A stretch of 64,000 nucleotides of DNA from Pseudomonadota bacterium (GCA_020051095.1 JAGVJN010000005.1:1-64000); one strand, 5' to 3'; shown: positions 26,809 to 35,973, counted from the stretch's first letter. The notes: generated by a model from the sequence alone, not told the origin. Program-made: numbers and translations.

Positions 26809-27921
26809 TCAAGGAGAAAGTCCTGGGTTTGTCATATAAACAGCCAAAGGACCTCTATCGTAATTATCCCCTTTTCCGAATTTATTATCCAGATCAACGA
26901 CGTTGGATTGGGAATCATGACCATGGACATAATTGATGGAAAATGCTTTTCCTTCAGGCTTATGAACCCTCTCTAAAATCGTATAATTGCGATTCCATAA
27001 CACCTGCTGGATAGGGCTTGGGGTATTCTCCGTTTTGTGTCTCTCATTCAAACGCTTATAATTGGTACTAAATTGATTTTGCATAATCCAAGATTGAATT
27101 TGCCGATTGATTGATGAATACGTTTGAACTAGATGATTCAAATCACTGTCTTGATAGTCAATATTGAGATCCTTAGCTAAATTCGAAAGGATTTGTAAGT
27201 CAACTGGCGCATGAGTGTAGAGCGTGATTTCCTGTTTGTTTTTATTCACCGTCATGCCGGGAAAGACCAAGTGTTTCAAATAGTTTGTTTGAATGATTTC
27301 AAGAATATCTTGTTTATCAACCAATCCCCTATCAATTAACTTGCCTAAATTTAACATAGAACGCACTAACGATTCGTGGTTGCCCTCCCCGTAAGGATTA
27401 TAACTGAATGATTTTTCCGGCCGCTCATAGGCGCTTAGGAAAAAATTATTATGATTAGATAATACCACTTCAAAATTAACATTGGCTAAATCTAATTTTT
27501 TAAACAGGTGTAAAGTAAAATAATCGTTCATCCCTCTATCACAGAGATCATCGCCTAAAAATCTGACCGGATGGGCTGGATTAATCGACATCGCATTGAT
27601 AATTGCATGAAATATGGCGATGTCTTTGCTAGTCAGATTGTCCGGGGGAGTATGATAAATTTCCACGAAATTTTGATAATCTTTGGCGGGCATACTGATA
27701 ACTTCTTGATGAATTAAAAAATTCAGAAGCTTCAAGGCATTACCATGCAAATCACCAATGGTTATTTCCGTATCGGGGCCAAAGTGATTTATTTTTTCTG
27801 GATAATGATTTAAGTCAACATAGGCGATTTCTAATTCATTGTATGGCTGGAAGGCGATTGACTGAACGCTCAAAAATGAGCAAAAAATAATGACCCCCAT
27901 TTTCCATGAATAGCGGTTCAT
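26809..27921 (-). CDS. secreted PPP-type metallophosphoesterase
   Basis: A 370-residue protein with a signal-like N-terminus (VIIFCSFLSVQSIAF) and a good AGGAG ribosome site. The calcineurin-like metal motifs are in order: GDLHGN at 56-61, GDDLCDRG at 123-130, SNHN at 155-158 (GNHE/D in standard enzymes), LYTHAP near 235 and YVHGHD near 340. GDLHGNALKLLNFL is strikingly like the opening of the Legionella PPP-fold effectors WipA and WipB. I infer a phosphatase, possibly with phosphotyrosine activity, exported or periplasmic. The Asn in place of the usual acidic residue after NH is unusual. It is upstream of the ATP-grasp gene. Confidence 0.8.
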   Translation of the reverse strand: MNRYSWKMGVIIFCSFLSVQSIAFQPYNELEIAYVDLNHYPEKINHFGPDTEITIGDLHGNALKLLNFLIHQEVISMPAKDYQNFVEIYHTPPDNLTSKDIAIFHAIINAMSINPAHPVRFLGDDLCDRGMNDYFTLHLFKKLDLANVNFEVVLSNHNNFFLSAYERPEKSFSYNPYGEGNHESLVRSMLNLGKLIDRGLVDKQDILEIIQTNYLKHLVFPGMTVNKNKQEITLYTHAPVDLQILSNLAKDLNIDYQDSDLNHLVQTYSSINRQIQSWIMQNQFSTNYKRLNERHKTENTPSPIQQVLWNRNYTILERVHKPEGKAFSINYVHGHDSQSNVVDLDNKFGKGDNYDRGPLAVYMTNPGLSP

Positions 27922-27991
27922 AACAACTCTCCTATAATCATTCTATAAAACAGGAATTACAAAAACACCCATGATCGAGGCAAGACAAGTC

Positions 27992-28585
27992 TTAACACAC
28001 CGCACTCACCTTCTCAGGTGGTGTATAAATCGTGTCAAACCTTGTTAAGATATCCTCAAGCAATTCTTTTACCTTAGAAAGGTTACTGATTCTATCTTCG
28101 TTTGACAATATTTGAATAGGCCAAAAACTGGGTCCTAGAGTGATTGGACCGTCTTTTTTACTTAAATCATATTCCATGATTTTTAACTCTAAAACAATCG
28201 CTTTTAACAACATCTTATGAGCATCCATATGACTCTCAAAAAGAAGGAAATTATCGATATATTGATTAACAGCGATAAATAAGTTGTTTTGGACTGTCAC
28301 CAAATCAAGTCCTTTAAGCGCCACAATAATCGTATGAAAACTCAAATCCGTGGGAATATCATAGAGTGCATTTTGCAAATTGACTAATGCTGTTTGTTCA
28401 ATGTCTAATAATTGGTTATCTTCATCGGTCAAAATGTTATTTATCCACAATCGTCCAAGCTCTATCGTCAAAGGTGTTTGTCCTTTTTTGCTATCTTCCT
28501 TATCTTTGACAGCCTGATTATCGATTTCTTTTAATGTTGGAATTTGCTCCAAATAGTTTTTAACCATTTCCAAGGTTAAACTCAT
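27992..28585 (-). CDS. hypothetical helical protein
   Basis: A 197-residue, Leu- and Asp-rich helical protein with a strong AAGGAGGG ribosome site. No domain is recognised. The pattern of short amphipathic helices (VKNYLEQIPTLKEID, IYDLPTDLSF-like turns, LEDILTRFDTIY) suggests an all-helical bundle. There is no signal peptide or membrane segment. It lies upstream of the phosphatase/ATP-grasp pair on the same strand with a 70-base gap, so it may be the first gene of that unit. Confidence 0.6.
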   Translation of the reverse strand: MSLTLEMVKNYLEQIPTLKEIDNQAVKDKEDSKKGQTPLTIELGRLWINNILTDEDNQLLDIEQTALVNLQNALYDIPTDLSFHTIIVALKGLDLVTVQNNLFIAVNQYIDNFLLFESHMDAHKMLLKAIVLELKIMEYDLSKKDGPITLGPSFWPIQILSNEDRISNLSKVKELLEDILTRFDTIYTPPEKVSAVC

Positions 28586-28798
28586 ACACCCTCCTTGTTA
28601 TAAAAACACGGTACATCCATTACCGCCGTGAAACGAATTGTTAATAGCTTTATTAGTAACATAATTATGTAAAAGATAAAAATTGATGCAGAAACGCCAC
28701 AGACAAGCAAAAAAATGGACGGTATGACGTTGCGCATGAGGACAAGCAAGCAAAATGAATCGCACTTGATCTTTATGCCTATATTTAGGCCTTTGTGT

Positions 28799-28825
28799 TT
28801 GATATCTACAATTATGTGTTATAAT
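28799..28825 (+). promoter_or_regulatory. candidate sigma-70 promoter
   Basis: TTGATA at 28799-28804 and a perfect TATAAT at 28820-28825 are 15 bases apart, slightly short. They lie 44 bases before the ATG of the 372-residue membrane protein gene. The -10 match is strong and the spacing is the weak point. Confidence 0.45.
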
Positions 28826-28869
28826 CTACACACGAAATTATTGGCCATTCAATGCATTAAGGTTAAGAG

Positions 28870-29988
28870 ATGAAATTGCAACGATTAAATGACTGTGAAA
28901 AAGGTATTAAAACGCTTCCTCCTGGAGAAATACAGTATTATCTTCATCTCGCTATTCTAACAGCGAAAGAAAGACACCAAGATGTTAGCGAAGAATTTAT
29001 CCATGACCTTGCTGATTTTATCACCAAATTAAATCGTTTTTATGATAATACGGAAGATACCAATCTGAACACACTGGATGACGTATTGACGTCTTATCGT
29101 GCCTTACAATCCTCTTCAAAAACCAATTCTTATGGCTATTTGATTCAAACCTATCTTCTTCAGATAGGCTCACTGTTCACGGCAACCTTATTCGGAATTT
29201 TAGGTACTCAATTGGGCGGTTTCTGTGGCTTAATCCGTGGCTTATGGAATTTTAACCCGATAAGCGGAACGCTATTAGGAATGATGGCTGGGTTTTATAT
29301 TGGTGCTGCGTTTGGTTTTAGAACGCCTAAAAAGCTCTTAAAAGATCCCTTGTTAAGACAAACGAAATACGCCCTTGATGGGATCGGGGTTGCAATCAAA
29401 GAGTTGCAAGAATCAATAACCATCGCTGACTATATAAAAGATCAAGAAACGTTGCTTATAGAAACCCATTTTGACAACGACCCCGAAAAGTATGTGGAAT
29501 TCTTAGAAGAAGACATCACCTTTGAAATTCGAAGTTACAAGGCAAGCTTCATAGCAGCTTCCGCCCTGTATGGCTATGTCGGTCAACATGCTTATATTCG
29601 CATTCCTATCAAACAAGAAGAATGTTTAATTGAGTTTTCCCCAACTCCTTCGGATACATCCGATCCGCTGGATCAATGCGAAGCGAGGACGGTGAAAGGA
29701 AAGGTGATAGTCGAGATGCTAGCCTTACATAATAAATTGATTAAAACACATAGCGGCGATCTCAGTTTTGCATTGCATAAAATGAAACCTGGCGAAGTCG
29801 ACTGTGTTAGCTACCTTAATAAAATTCTTCTTGGCACTCATCAGAAAGCAGCACAAATATCTCGCTTCTACGACATGAATATTGTCGGACGAGCGATCGG
29901 ATTTTTTTCAGACTATCTTAGCCCATTTAGGGAATCCTTTTTACAAAAGGCCTTGGATGAGGATCCCATGAGCAGCCCAAGTCAATAA
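28870..29988 (+). CDS. hypothetical protein with hydrophobic hairpin
   Basis: A 372-residue protein. Residues 1-90 are helical. A Gly-rich double membrane segment lies near 95-155 (LFTATLFGILGTQLGGFCG, then LLGMMAGFYIGAAFGF). The rest is soluble and mixed. There is no signal peptide. The Gly-zipper hairpin between soluble parts resembles effectors that insert in host membranes, but no family is recognised. A good TATAAT-type promoter lies upstream. The short AAGG ribosome site is seven bases from the ATG. Confidence 0.6.
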   Translation: MKLQRLNDCEKGIKTLPPGEIQYYLHLAILTAKERHQDVSEEFIHDLADFITKLNRFYDNTEDTNLNTLDDVLTSYRALQSSSKTNSYGYLIQTYLLQIGSLFTATLFGILGTQLGGFCGLIRGLWNFNPISGTLLGMMAGFYIGAAFGFRTPKKLLKDPLLRQTKYALDGIGVAIKELQESITIADYIKDQETLLIETHFDNDPEKYVEFLEEDITFEIRSYKASFIAASALYGYVGQHAYIRIPIKQEECLIEFSPTPSDTSDPLDQCEARTVKGKVIVEMLALHNKLIKTHSGDLSFALHKMKPGEVDCVSYLNKILLGTHQKAAQISRFYDMNIVGRAIGFFSDYLSPFRESFLQKALDEDPMSSPSQ

Positions 29989-30102
29989 CAGGGTTATCAT
30001 CCTACGAAAAAATAATTTCTAATCAATGCGTTGCATAAACTTGATAAAAAGGGAACACTGAACTAGATTTAATAGTGTTAGTTATTTATGGAGAAAATTT
30101 AC

Positions 30103-30792
30103 ATGAAAGGAAAAAAAACAACAACACTACTTAAGGCGATTGCTTTTGGTACTATTTTACCAATGGCAACTAGCACTTATGCTGGTGCTGACCGGAGTGC
30201 GCTATATAAAGTCGTTTTTGTTCCAACGTGGAACGCTGCGTCTCACCCCGTTGAATACCCAACAGGCCTTGGGCATTTTTCACCCTTAATCGGTGCAACC
30301 CATGCTACTGGCTATCATATTTTTAAAGTCGGCACAAAACCAACACCCGGCTTAGAAAATCTTTCTGAGCATGGCCAACATAATCCACTAGATGAAGAAA
30401 TCAATGCGGCTATCAAAGCAGGAAAAGCCGGTTCTTTAATCGAAACAAAAGAACCGCTAAAAGGTGAAGTTCACCAACCCGCCTCTACAACGTTTACCGC
30501 AACGACAAAATTTCCAATGGTCTCCATGGTCGCGATGATTGCGCCAAGTCCTGATTGGTTTGTCGGCGTTGGCGATGTGAACCTCTATAAAAATGGCAAG
30601 TGGGTTCCCACAGTCACTGTTGACGCTTATGCTTGGGATTCAGGCGGTGATGATGGCCAAACATATCAGGCTGATGATAAAGACACCAACCCTAAAAAAC
30701 CAACGACCATGGCAAAAACGAAGCACTTCACGCAAAATGGTAAACAAGTCCCCGTTGGTGTGTTTGTTTTCACAAGAATACCGGGTCAATAA
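30103..30792 (+). CDS. secreted spondin-domain protein
   Basis: 229 residues from the second ATG at 30103, which has GGAG nine bases upstream; the first ATG at 30088 lacks one. A Sec signal ends near TSTYAGA. The mature part matches the spondin N-terminal domain: LYKVVFVPTWNAASHPVEYP, HFSPLIGATH near 65-75, and MVAMIAPSPDWFVGVGDVNL near 145-165. In eukaryotes this domain occurs in extracellular matrix proteins such as F-spondin; bacterial copies are secreted or surface proteins of unknown role. The gene has its own terminator at 30833-30862. Confidence 0.85.
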   Translation: MKGKKTTTLLKAIAFGTILPMATSTYAGADRSALYKVVFVPTWNAASHPVEYPTGLGHFSPLIGATHATGYHIFKVGTKPTPGLENLSEHGQHNPLDEEINAAIKAGKAGSLIETKEPLKGEVHQPASTTFTATTKFPMVSMVAMIAPSPDWFVGVGDVNLYKNGKWVPTVTVDAYAWDSGGDDGQTYQADDKDTNPKKPTTMAKTKHFTQNGKQVPVGVFVFTRIPGQ

Positions 30793-30832
30793 TTTTGTAA
30801 CCCAGATTAGTCCGACTAACTACGCTAAAAAG

Positions 30833-30862
30833 CGTGATTCAATTGAATCACGTTTTTTTTTT
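30833..30862 (+). terminator. intrinsic terminator of the spondin-domain gene
   Basis: A perfect stem CGTGATTC/GAATCACG with a four-base AATT loop is followed by ten T residues and preceded by an A-run. It lies 40 bases past the stop. Confidence 0.9.
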
Positions 30863-31079
30863 GCTAGTGATTCCTAGCAATCTAATTAATGGATACAATC
30901 AATTATATAAAATAAGGGCTTTAGCCCAAGAAATTTCTTACAAAACGTTCCGCATTTCTCGTAAAGACAATTTGCTAGAATTTGGTATTCTAAGATCACG
31001 AGGCGAGTAATTGAGACGACATCATGGATGATGTTCAAGCCCAAGGACAAGGGTAGTTCTCAATTCCGACCTCGACCAA

Positions 31080-32486
31080 TTATCCCCGACGTCTTGCCAC
31101 GTCACTCTGATACACCATTAGCAATATTTTTTCCTCAACAGCCCTAGCATTTCTCAAAGGCTTATCGAGTCCATTGATAATAATGGAAAAAACTAACGGC
31201 GAATGCGCCCCGTCAATCACATAACCTGAGAGCGATGCAATGTCATGCATACTCCCCGTTTTAGCAAACACTTTTCCTTCAAGTGCCGTGCCATGCATTC
31301 GCCCTTCCAAACTCCCTGAGCGACTTGATTGCGGTAAGGCTTTTAATAGAAATTCTCTCATGGGCTTATCTTTGTAAATAGCCGCCAATAAACTAACCAT
31401 ATGGTTTGCCGTTATCAAATTATAGCGTGTTCCTTCGCCATCGTAGAGCCGAACCCCTTTCATATTAATTTTCGTGTTTTGTGAAATGAGTTTTTTAATG
31501 GCAAACGTCCCATGTTTATAAGATCCCTCTCCCGTTTGAGAATAGCCAAGTTCTTTTGTGATGCTATTGGCATAGATATTATTTGACTTCTTAAGCATGC
31601 GCTTAACCAATTTAAATAAGCTAACCGATTCTATTCGAGCGATCTCTTCTGCATCATTGGGTGTGATGCCATTGTTTATGGGCGTTGCTAGTTTAATGCC
31701 TTGTTCCGTTAAGCGACTCTTTATTTCCTGCTTTGCACGTAATAAAGGATTGGGAACGGCTAATTTCATGGTGACGGGATTTTTAGATTTGAGCATACAT
31801 CCATAAAGACGCATGGTATTGTTAGGCTTCACTTCGATATTAAACTGGCAGTGATTATTTTTATCCTGTTTACTGGCAGTTTTTAGATGGTTGATAATGG
31901 TGATGCCCGTGTTTGCTTGATTGGTTGCTACCGCGACCGGCAAATTGGCCCGCTGGGATGGGAGAAATTGATAGGCAACGGCATTTTCATTGATAATCGC
32001 CGCTGTATCGGGTGCCGCATAATACCAACCCATATCATCATAGGACGTGCCGTCCGGATAATCAGGCGATTTAAAGCGAGAACTATCAATCACAACCTTG
32101 GTTTGATGATTCACCATGGACTGCTTTAAATTGGATAGTAAACTAGTCAGCTCTTCTTTTTTAAACGAAGGAGACCCCCCAAAGCGAAGATAATACTGGT
32201 TGGCCTTATGAAATAATTGCGTCACAAATCGATAGTTTGGCCCCAATCCATAAAGGGCTGCAATGGCTGTATAAACTTTAATGCCGCTGGCTGGCGATAA
32301 TAATTTATCCGCATTCCTTTGATATAAAACGCGATTTGTTGCTATATCCTTCACGACAACAGCGACCGTTGCATTGGGCAATTGTTGCTTAATCAATTTC
32401 TCTATTTGTTCATTAAGCGACTGTCCAGCCGCTGCCGAATGAAAAAAAAATACCGTTGCAAAAAGGGTAATAACAATGCGATACAT
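31080..32486 (-). CDS. dacB: D-alanyl-D-alanine carboxypeptidase/endopeptidase (PBP4 family)
   Basis: 468 residues from the ATG at 32486, preceded by AGGT; a longer frame to 32513 exists. The signal peptide is YRIVITLFATVFFFHSAAAG. The penicillin-binding motifs are complete: SxxK in SPASGIK (Ser67, Lys70), SxN in KKSNNIYAN, and KTG in AKTGSMHD. The large insertion between the first two motifs is typical of S13 peptidases. The enzyme trims or cuts peptidoglycan cross-links in the periplasm and binds beta-lactams. It appears to be transcribed alone or after the small frame at 32514-32795. Confidence 0.92.
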   Translation of the reverse strand: MYRIVITLFATVFFFHSAAAGQSLNEQIEKLIKQQLPNATVAVVVKDIATNRVLYQRNADKLLSPASGIKVYTAIAALYGLGPNYRFVTQLFHKANQYYLRFGGSPSFKKEELTSLLSNLKQSMVNHQTKVVIDSSRFKSPDYPDGTSYDDMGWYYAAPDTAAIINENAVAYQFLPSQRANLPVAVATNQANTGITIINHLKTASKQDKNNHCQFNIEVKPNNTMRLYGCMLKSKNPVTMKLAVPNPLLRAKQEIKSRLTEQGIKLATPINNGITPNDAEEIARIESVSLFKLVKRMLKKSNNIYANSITKELGYSQTGEGSYKHGTFAIKKLISQNTKINMKGVRLYDGEGTRYNLITANHMVSLLAAIYKDKPMREFLLKALPQSSRSGSLEGRMHGTALEGKVFAKTGSMHDIASLSGYVIDGAHSPLVFSIIINGLDKPLRNARAVEEKILLMVYQSDVARRRG

Positions 32487-32513
32487 AAAATAAACCTGCA
32501 TGGCGTTAGTCAA

Positions 32514-32795
32514 TTAACCAGGTTGGGAATCATTCCTGGACTCCTGATCGCCCTCATCTATCAAATCAATTCGATTATTTTTATTTAAACATTGGATAGA
32601 ACAGGACTTATGCAAAACATCAAAGTCTTGGCAAATAATGGTGTTTGGCATAGTCCAATAGGAGCAAGTCATTACTGATAAATTATCACCTTCGTCAATA
32701 ATATGGTAGTTACGACGCAATAAAAAAAATGCTTGACTTGCTTGAAAGTAATTAAATTGACATTTCCATACATATCTGTAACTGTCAAAAGACAT
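32514..32795 (-). CDS. possible small hypothetical protein upstream of dacB
   Basis: This 93-codon open frame fills the gap between dacB and the divergent methyltransferase gene. It has Cys-rich, reasonably ordered sequence (CQFNYFQASQAFFLLRRNYH) and no shadow relationship to a larger gene. It has no good ribosome site and no recognised domain, and the region must also hold two promoters. It may be a real small gene or chance. Confidence 0.3.
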   Translation of the reverse strand: MSFDSYRYVWKCQFNYFQASQAFFLLRRNYHIIDEGDNLSVMTCSYWTMPNTIICQDFDVLHKSCSIQCLNKNNRIDLIDEGDQESRNDSQPG

Positions 32796-32814
32796 TCAAT
32801 GCCTGTGAACAACA

Positions 32815-33567
32815 ATGGATAACACACAACGATTTTCAAATCGGGTAGAAAATTACTTATTGGCTAGACCTGGTTATCCACAAGCTATCGTGGATTTGCT
32901 GAAAGAAAAATGTCATTTAACGGCTCACTCCCTCGTTGCTGATATTGGTTCAGGGACAGGAATATTTACCAAATTGCTATTGGACGAGGGAATTCAGGTA
33001 TTTGGTGTCGAGCCAAACCAAGCCATGCGACAAGCTGCAGAGAAATATTTAGCCAACTATTCCCTCTTTCAGAGCATTGATGGACAAGCCGACCATACGC
33101 AATTACCCAAACATAGCATTGACCTTATCACCGTCGCCCAAGCGTATCATTGGTTTAACAAAGAACAAACGGAGGTTGAATTTTTAAGAGTTCTAAAACC
33201 CACAGGGTCTCTTTTTTTAGTTTGGAATCTTAGGGAAAACAATACCCCGATCATGAGAGACTACGAGCAACTGCTCATCGAATTTGGTACAGACTATCTC
33301 AATGTTTCTGCTGAAAATGCACAAAAGCAAGCACTAACGTTTCATGGCCAAGCGTTTAAGACGCATTCCTTCGATAACCATCAGGACCTCAACTGGCCAC
33401 AGTTAAAAAGCAGATTATTGTCGTGCTCTTATATTCCGAGTGAAACAGCCCCTAATTATAACGCGATGATGCATACCCTTGAGAACCTATTTAATAAACA
33501 CCAACGTAACGGTGTGATTCATTTTTCTTATATCACCAAATGCTATTATTTAAATCTCGTATTTTGA
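32815..33567 (+). CDS. class I SAM-dependent methyltransferase
   Basis: A 250-residue protein. Motif I is LVADIGSGTGIFTK near residues 40-53, the acidic end of strand 2 is VFGVEPNQAM, and the motif-II region is HSIDLITVAQAYHWF, typical of the UbiE/BioC-like methyltransferase group. It transfers methyl from S-adenosylmethionine to an unknown small molecule. The N-terminal FSNRVENYLLARPGYP is the usual lead of this subgroup. The length is normal and the end intact. The ribosome site is weak. Confidence 0.9.
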   Translation: MDNTQRFSNRVENYLLARPGYPQAIVDLLKEKCHLTAHSLVADIGSGTGIFTKLLLDEGIQVFGVEPNQAMRQAAEKYLANYSLFQSIDGQADHTQLPKHSIDLITVAQAYHWFNKEQTEVEFLRVLKPTGSLFLVWNLRENNTPIMRDYEQLLIEFGTDYLNVSAENAQKQALTFHGQAFKTHSFDNHQDLNWPQLKSRLLSCSYIPSETAPNYNAMMHTLENLFNKHQRNGVIHFSYITKCYYLNLVF

Positions 33568-33742
33568 AAAGTCATTTATTATATCATTTTTGGTCATGTA
33601 CAACAAATTTTGAACCATTCTGCCCTCGTTACCCTCCTTAATGGGGAATAGGGATTCTAATTCGCTTTTTTGCTCGCTTTGCGCTTGCCTATGCGAATCT
33701 TCATTGCCATAATTGGCGGCTTTTAACGAATTGAGAAGCAGG

Positions 33743-35014
33743 ATGAAAAAACGATATTTAACGCTGGCCATTTTTTTGATTAGTTCAGTGCAAGCTAACC
33801 CCATTCTTTTAAAAGCAAAACGGTATTTGGATGTTCAAGCTGGCAAATATGTAAGTCCTGCAGCGATTTTAATCGAAAATGACACGATAACGGCTATCAA
33901 TCCGCAACACGTTCCCAAATCGGCGCAAATCATCGAAAAACCACAGCTAACCTTATTACCTGGATTAATGGACATGCATGTCCATGTTCATTTTGAGTTT
34001 ACACCAAATTATGCCTTGGAATATATTCAAACTGATGCCGCGATGGCAACCTTAAATGGTGTTAAAAATGCTCAAACGCTATTAATGGCTGGTTTCACCA
34101 CCATTCGTGATATTAGTCAAGGTTATCCAGGCAATACCTTAGTTGATGTTGCCCTTGCAAAAGCCAGTGAAGAGGGAATCATTGCCGCCCCCCATATCAT
34201 TCCTGCGGGCCATGCGTTAAGCATCACTGGCGGACACATGGACCCGGAGATGGTCGGCAATTATCGCAGTGCTCATATTCCTAATAGCTATAAAAATGGT
34301 GTGGCGGATGGGGTGGATGAAGTTGTTAAATCCGTGAGATACCAAATCAAATATGGCGCAAAAGTGATAAAGGCGGGAGCGACAGCCGGCGTATTATCTC
34401 ACGAGTCCACCGTGGGTGCCCAGCAATACTCCTTTGAAGAATTAAAAGCCATGGTTAACGAAGCGGCACGACACGGTGTGTATGTCTCGGTACATGCTCA
34501 TGGCACCCAAGGAATAAACGATGCAATTAAAGCCGGTGTCCGCTCTATTGAACATGGATCCTTATTAAGCGATGAAAGCATCCGTTTAATGAAAGAAAAA
34601 GGAACCTATTTAGTGCCGACCTCTTACCTTGGCTATGCCATCAACTACGACATGTTACCCAATGATATCCGTCAAAAAGCAGAATATGTCATTCCGAAAG
34701 CACGGAAAAGCTTAGAAAAAGCGATACAAGCTCATGTGAAAATTGTATTTGGTACCGACACACCCGTCTTTCCTCATGGGGACAATGCAAAAGAATTTAG
34801 TGCCTTAGTCAAGCGGGGAATGTCTCCCATCGATGCCATCCGAACATCCACCACCAATGCGGCGGAAATGATGGATATTAAAAACAGGGGCCAAATTAAA
34901 ATCGGTATGTTGGCTGATATCATCGGTGTTGAAGGTGATCCGATGACAAACGTAACCGTCCTTGAAAAAGTGAAATTTGTGATGAAAACAGGTCGGACTT
35001 ATAAAGACAGTTAA
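33743..35014 (+). CDS. secreted amidohydrolase (Xaa-Pro dipeptidase/imidazolonepropionase type)
   Basis: 423 residues from the ATG at 33743 with GAAGCAGG just upstream. The signal peptide is YLTLAIFLISSVQANP. The metal-binding set is complete: HVHVH after PGLMDM, the carbamylated Lys in VIKAGATAG, His in VHAHGTQG, His in SIEHGSLL and Asp in FGTDTPV. A binuclear zinc hydrolase is expected, active in the periplasm. Close relatives hydrolyse Xaa-Pro dipeptides, cyclic amides or organophosphates. It is likely to help feed on host peptides, which is an inference. Confidence 0.88.
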   Translation: MKKRYLTLAIFLISSVQANPILLKAKRYLDVQAGKYVSPAAILIENDTITAINPQHVPKSAQIIEKPQLTLLPGLMDMHVHVHFEFTPNYALEYIQTDAAMATLNGVKNAQTLLMAGFTTIRDISQGYPGNTLVDVALAKASEEGIIAAPHIIPAGHALSITGGHMDPEMVGNYRSAHIPNSYKNGVADGVDEVVKSVRYQIKYGAKVIKAGATAGVLSHESTVGAQQYSFEELKAMVNEAARHGVYVSVHAHGTQGINDAIKAGVRSIEHGSLLSDESIRLMKEKGTYLVPTSYLGYAINYDMLPNDIRQKAEYVIPKARKSLEKAIQAHVKIVFGTDTPVFPHGDNAKEFSALVKRGMSPIDAIRTSTTNAAEMMDIKNRGQIKIGMLADIIGVEGDPMTNVTVLEKVKFVMKTGRTYKDS

Positions 35015-35057
35015 TTTTTTGGTTGATCATCATTATTGATGGACTTTCCTTATCCCA

Positions 35058-35582
35058 CTATGCGTTTTTCCTGGAAGTTTTAGGTAAAAAATCCGGCGGA
35101 TTTTCCCCTAGTTGTTTTTCGAGATCGATTTCTCGATCAGGGGATGCAGCTGGGAAAAATAGCCTCATCCAATAGTTTGCTGTTGAAGGGAAACAACATG
35201 CCCCATAACAAACCCCAAGCAGTACACTAACGGGAATGGTCCCCAGTGCCGCTCCTTTTTCTTCTCTCGTTAGAGAGTCTTTTATTAACCAATAGATCAG
35301 TGCATGGCTTCCACCCATCGCTATCGCTAATAAGAAGGAACAACATTTGCTGTAAATGGGGTGATGTTGAACATGATAAACAGCCTTTTCTATGCGCTCT
35401 TCTCGCTTTTCAAGCTCAAGTTGATAGTTTTGTTCTTCTGCTTCTTTAAGTTTTGCGATTCCTTGATCGACATACTTCTTAATTTCAGGAGGAATCTCCT
35501 TGTTATAAAAGCTAAAAAAGGTGCTCGGAGATGTTTGGTATAATTTTTTTGCAGCTAATTCAGATAGTTTTGGGAATGCCAT
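35058..35582 (-). CDS. hypothetical protein with two membrane helices
   Basis: A 174-residue protein. A charged coiled-coil-like region lies at 38-70 (IAKLKEAEEQNYQLELEKRE). Two hydrophobic segments follow near 82-100 (CCSFLLAIAMGGSHALIYWL) and 115-135 (LGTIPVSVLLGVCYGACCF). The tail is Pro-rich and charged. No family is recognised. A soluble N-terminus followed by a membrane hairpin is seen in some effectors. The ribosome site is poor. Confidence 0.55.
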   Translation of the reverse strand: MAFPKLSELAAKKLYQTSPSTFFSFYNKEIPPEIKKYVDQGIAKLKEAEEQNYQLELEKREERIEKAVYHVQHHPIYSKCCSFLLAIAMGGSHALIYWLIKDSLTREEKGAALGTIPVSVLLGVCYGACCFPSTANYWMRLFFPAASPDREIDLEKQLGENPPDFLPKTSRKNA

Positions 35583-35678
35583 TCTGTTTACTTTGAAATC
35601 AAAAGAGCGATGAGTATACAGGTTCCATAAAATACACTCAATTAAAAAATCACAAAGATCATTCCTGGATTCAATTGC

Positions 35679-35706
35679 TTGATTTTAACTCGTTTTTGAC
35701 TAAAAT
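35679..35706 (+). promoter_or_regulatory. candidate promoter of the lipoprotein gene
   Basis: TTGATT at 35679-35684 and TAAAAT at 35701-35706 are separated by 16 bases, 33 bases before the lipoprotein start. Confidence 0.4.
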
Positions 35707-35739
35707 TAAATAAGCAAGGACATTTTAAGGAAAACGATT

Positions 35740-35973
35740 ATGAAGAAGGCAGTCTCAATCAGTCTGGTATTTGGTTCTATCTTATTATTAAGCGGGTGTG
35801 GCTTTAATTTCTGCCAACAGAGTGGCGGCTGCAGCACAGCTTATACCGGTTGTAACACAGGGTGCAATACAGGCTGTTCAACCGTTAGCTATGCAAGTAC
35901 GTGTTCGAGCCCTTGCAATCGCATGAAATATTGCAACGATTATGACACTTGGTATCAAAACGATTATAACTAG
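35740..35973 (+). CDS. small cysteine-rich lipoprotein
   Basis: A 77-residue protein with a clear lipobox: a basic start, hydrophobic VSISLVFGSILLL, then LSGC, so Cys20 should be lipidated and the protein anchored to a membrane. The mature part has a GCNTGCNTGCSTV run, with CxxxC spacing, and a tyrosine/aspartate-rich end. The ribosome site AAGGAAAACG is good and a promoter-like sequence lies upstream. The regular cysteines could bind metal or form disulfides. No family is recognised. Confidence 0.8.
   Translation: MKKAVSISLVFGSILLLSGCGFNFCQQSGGCSTAYTGCNTGCNTGCSTVSYASTCSSPCNRMKYCNDYDTWYQNDYN

Noticed and set aside
30593-30877. 94-codon frame past the spondin gene
   Set aside because: It is a frame shadow of the spondin gene that reads through its terminator.
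33550-33804. 84-codon minus-strand frame
   Set aside because: It is antisense to the signal peptide of the amidohydrolase and fills that gene's promoter region.
35860-35900. Short GGTTGTAACACA-like direct repeats in the lipoprotein gene
   Set aside because: They code the GCNTGCNTGCS peptide and are too short and few for a CRISPR or tandem-repeat locus.
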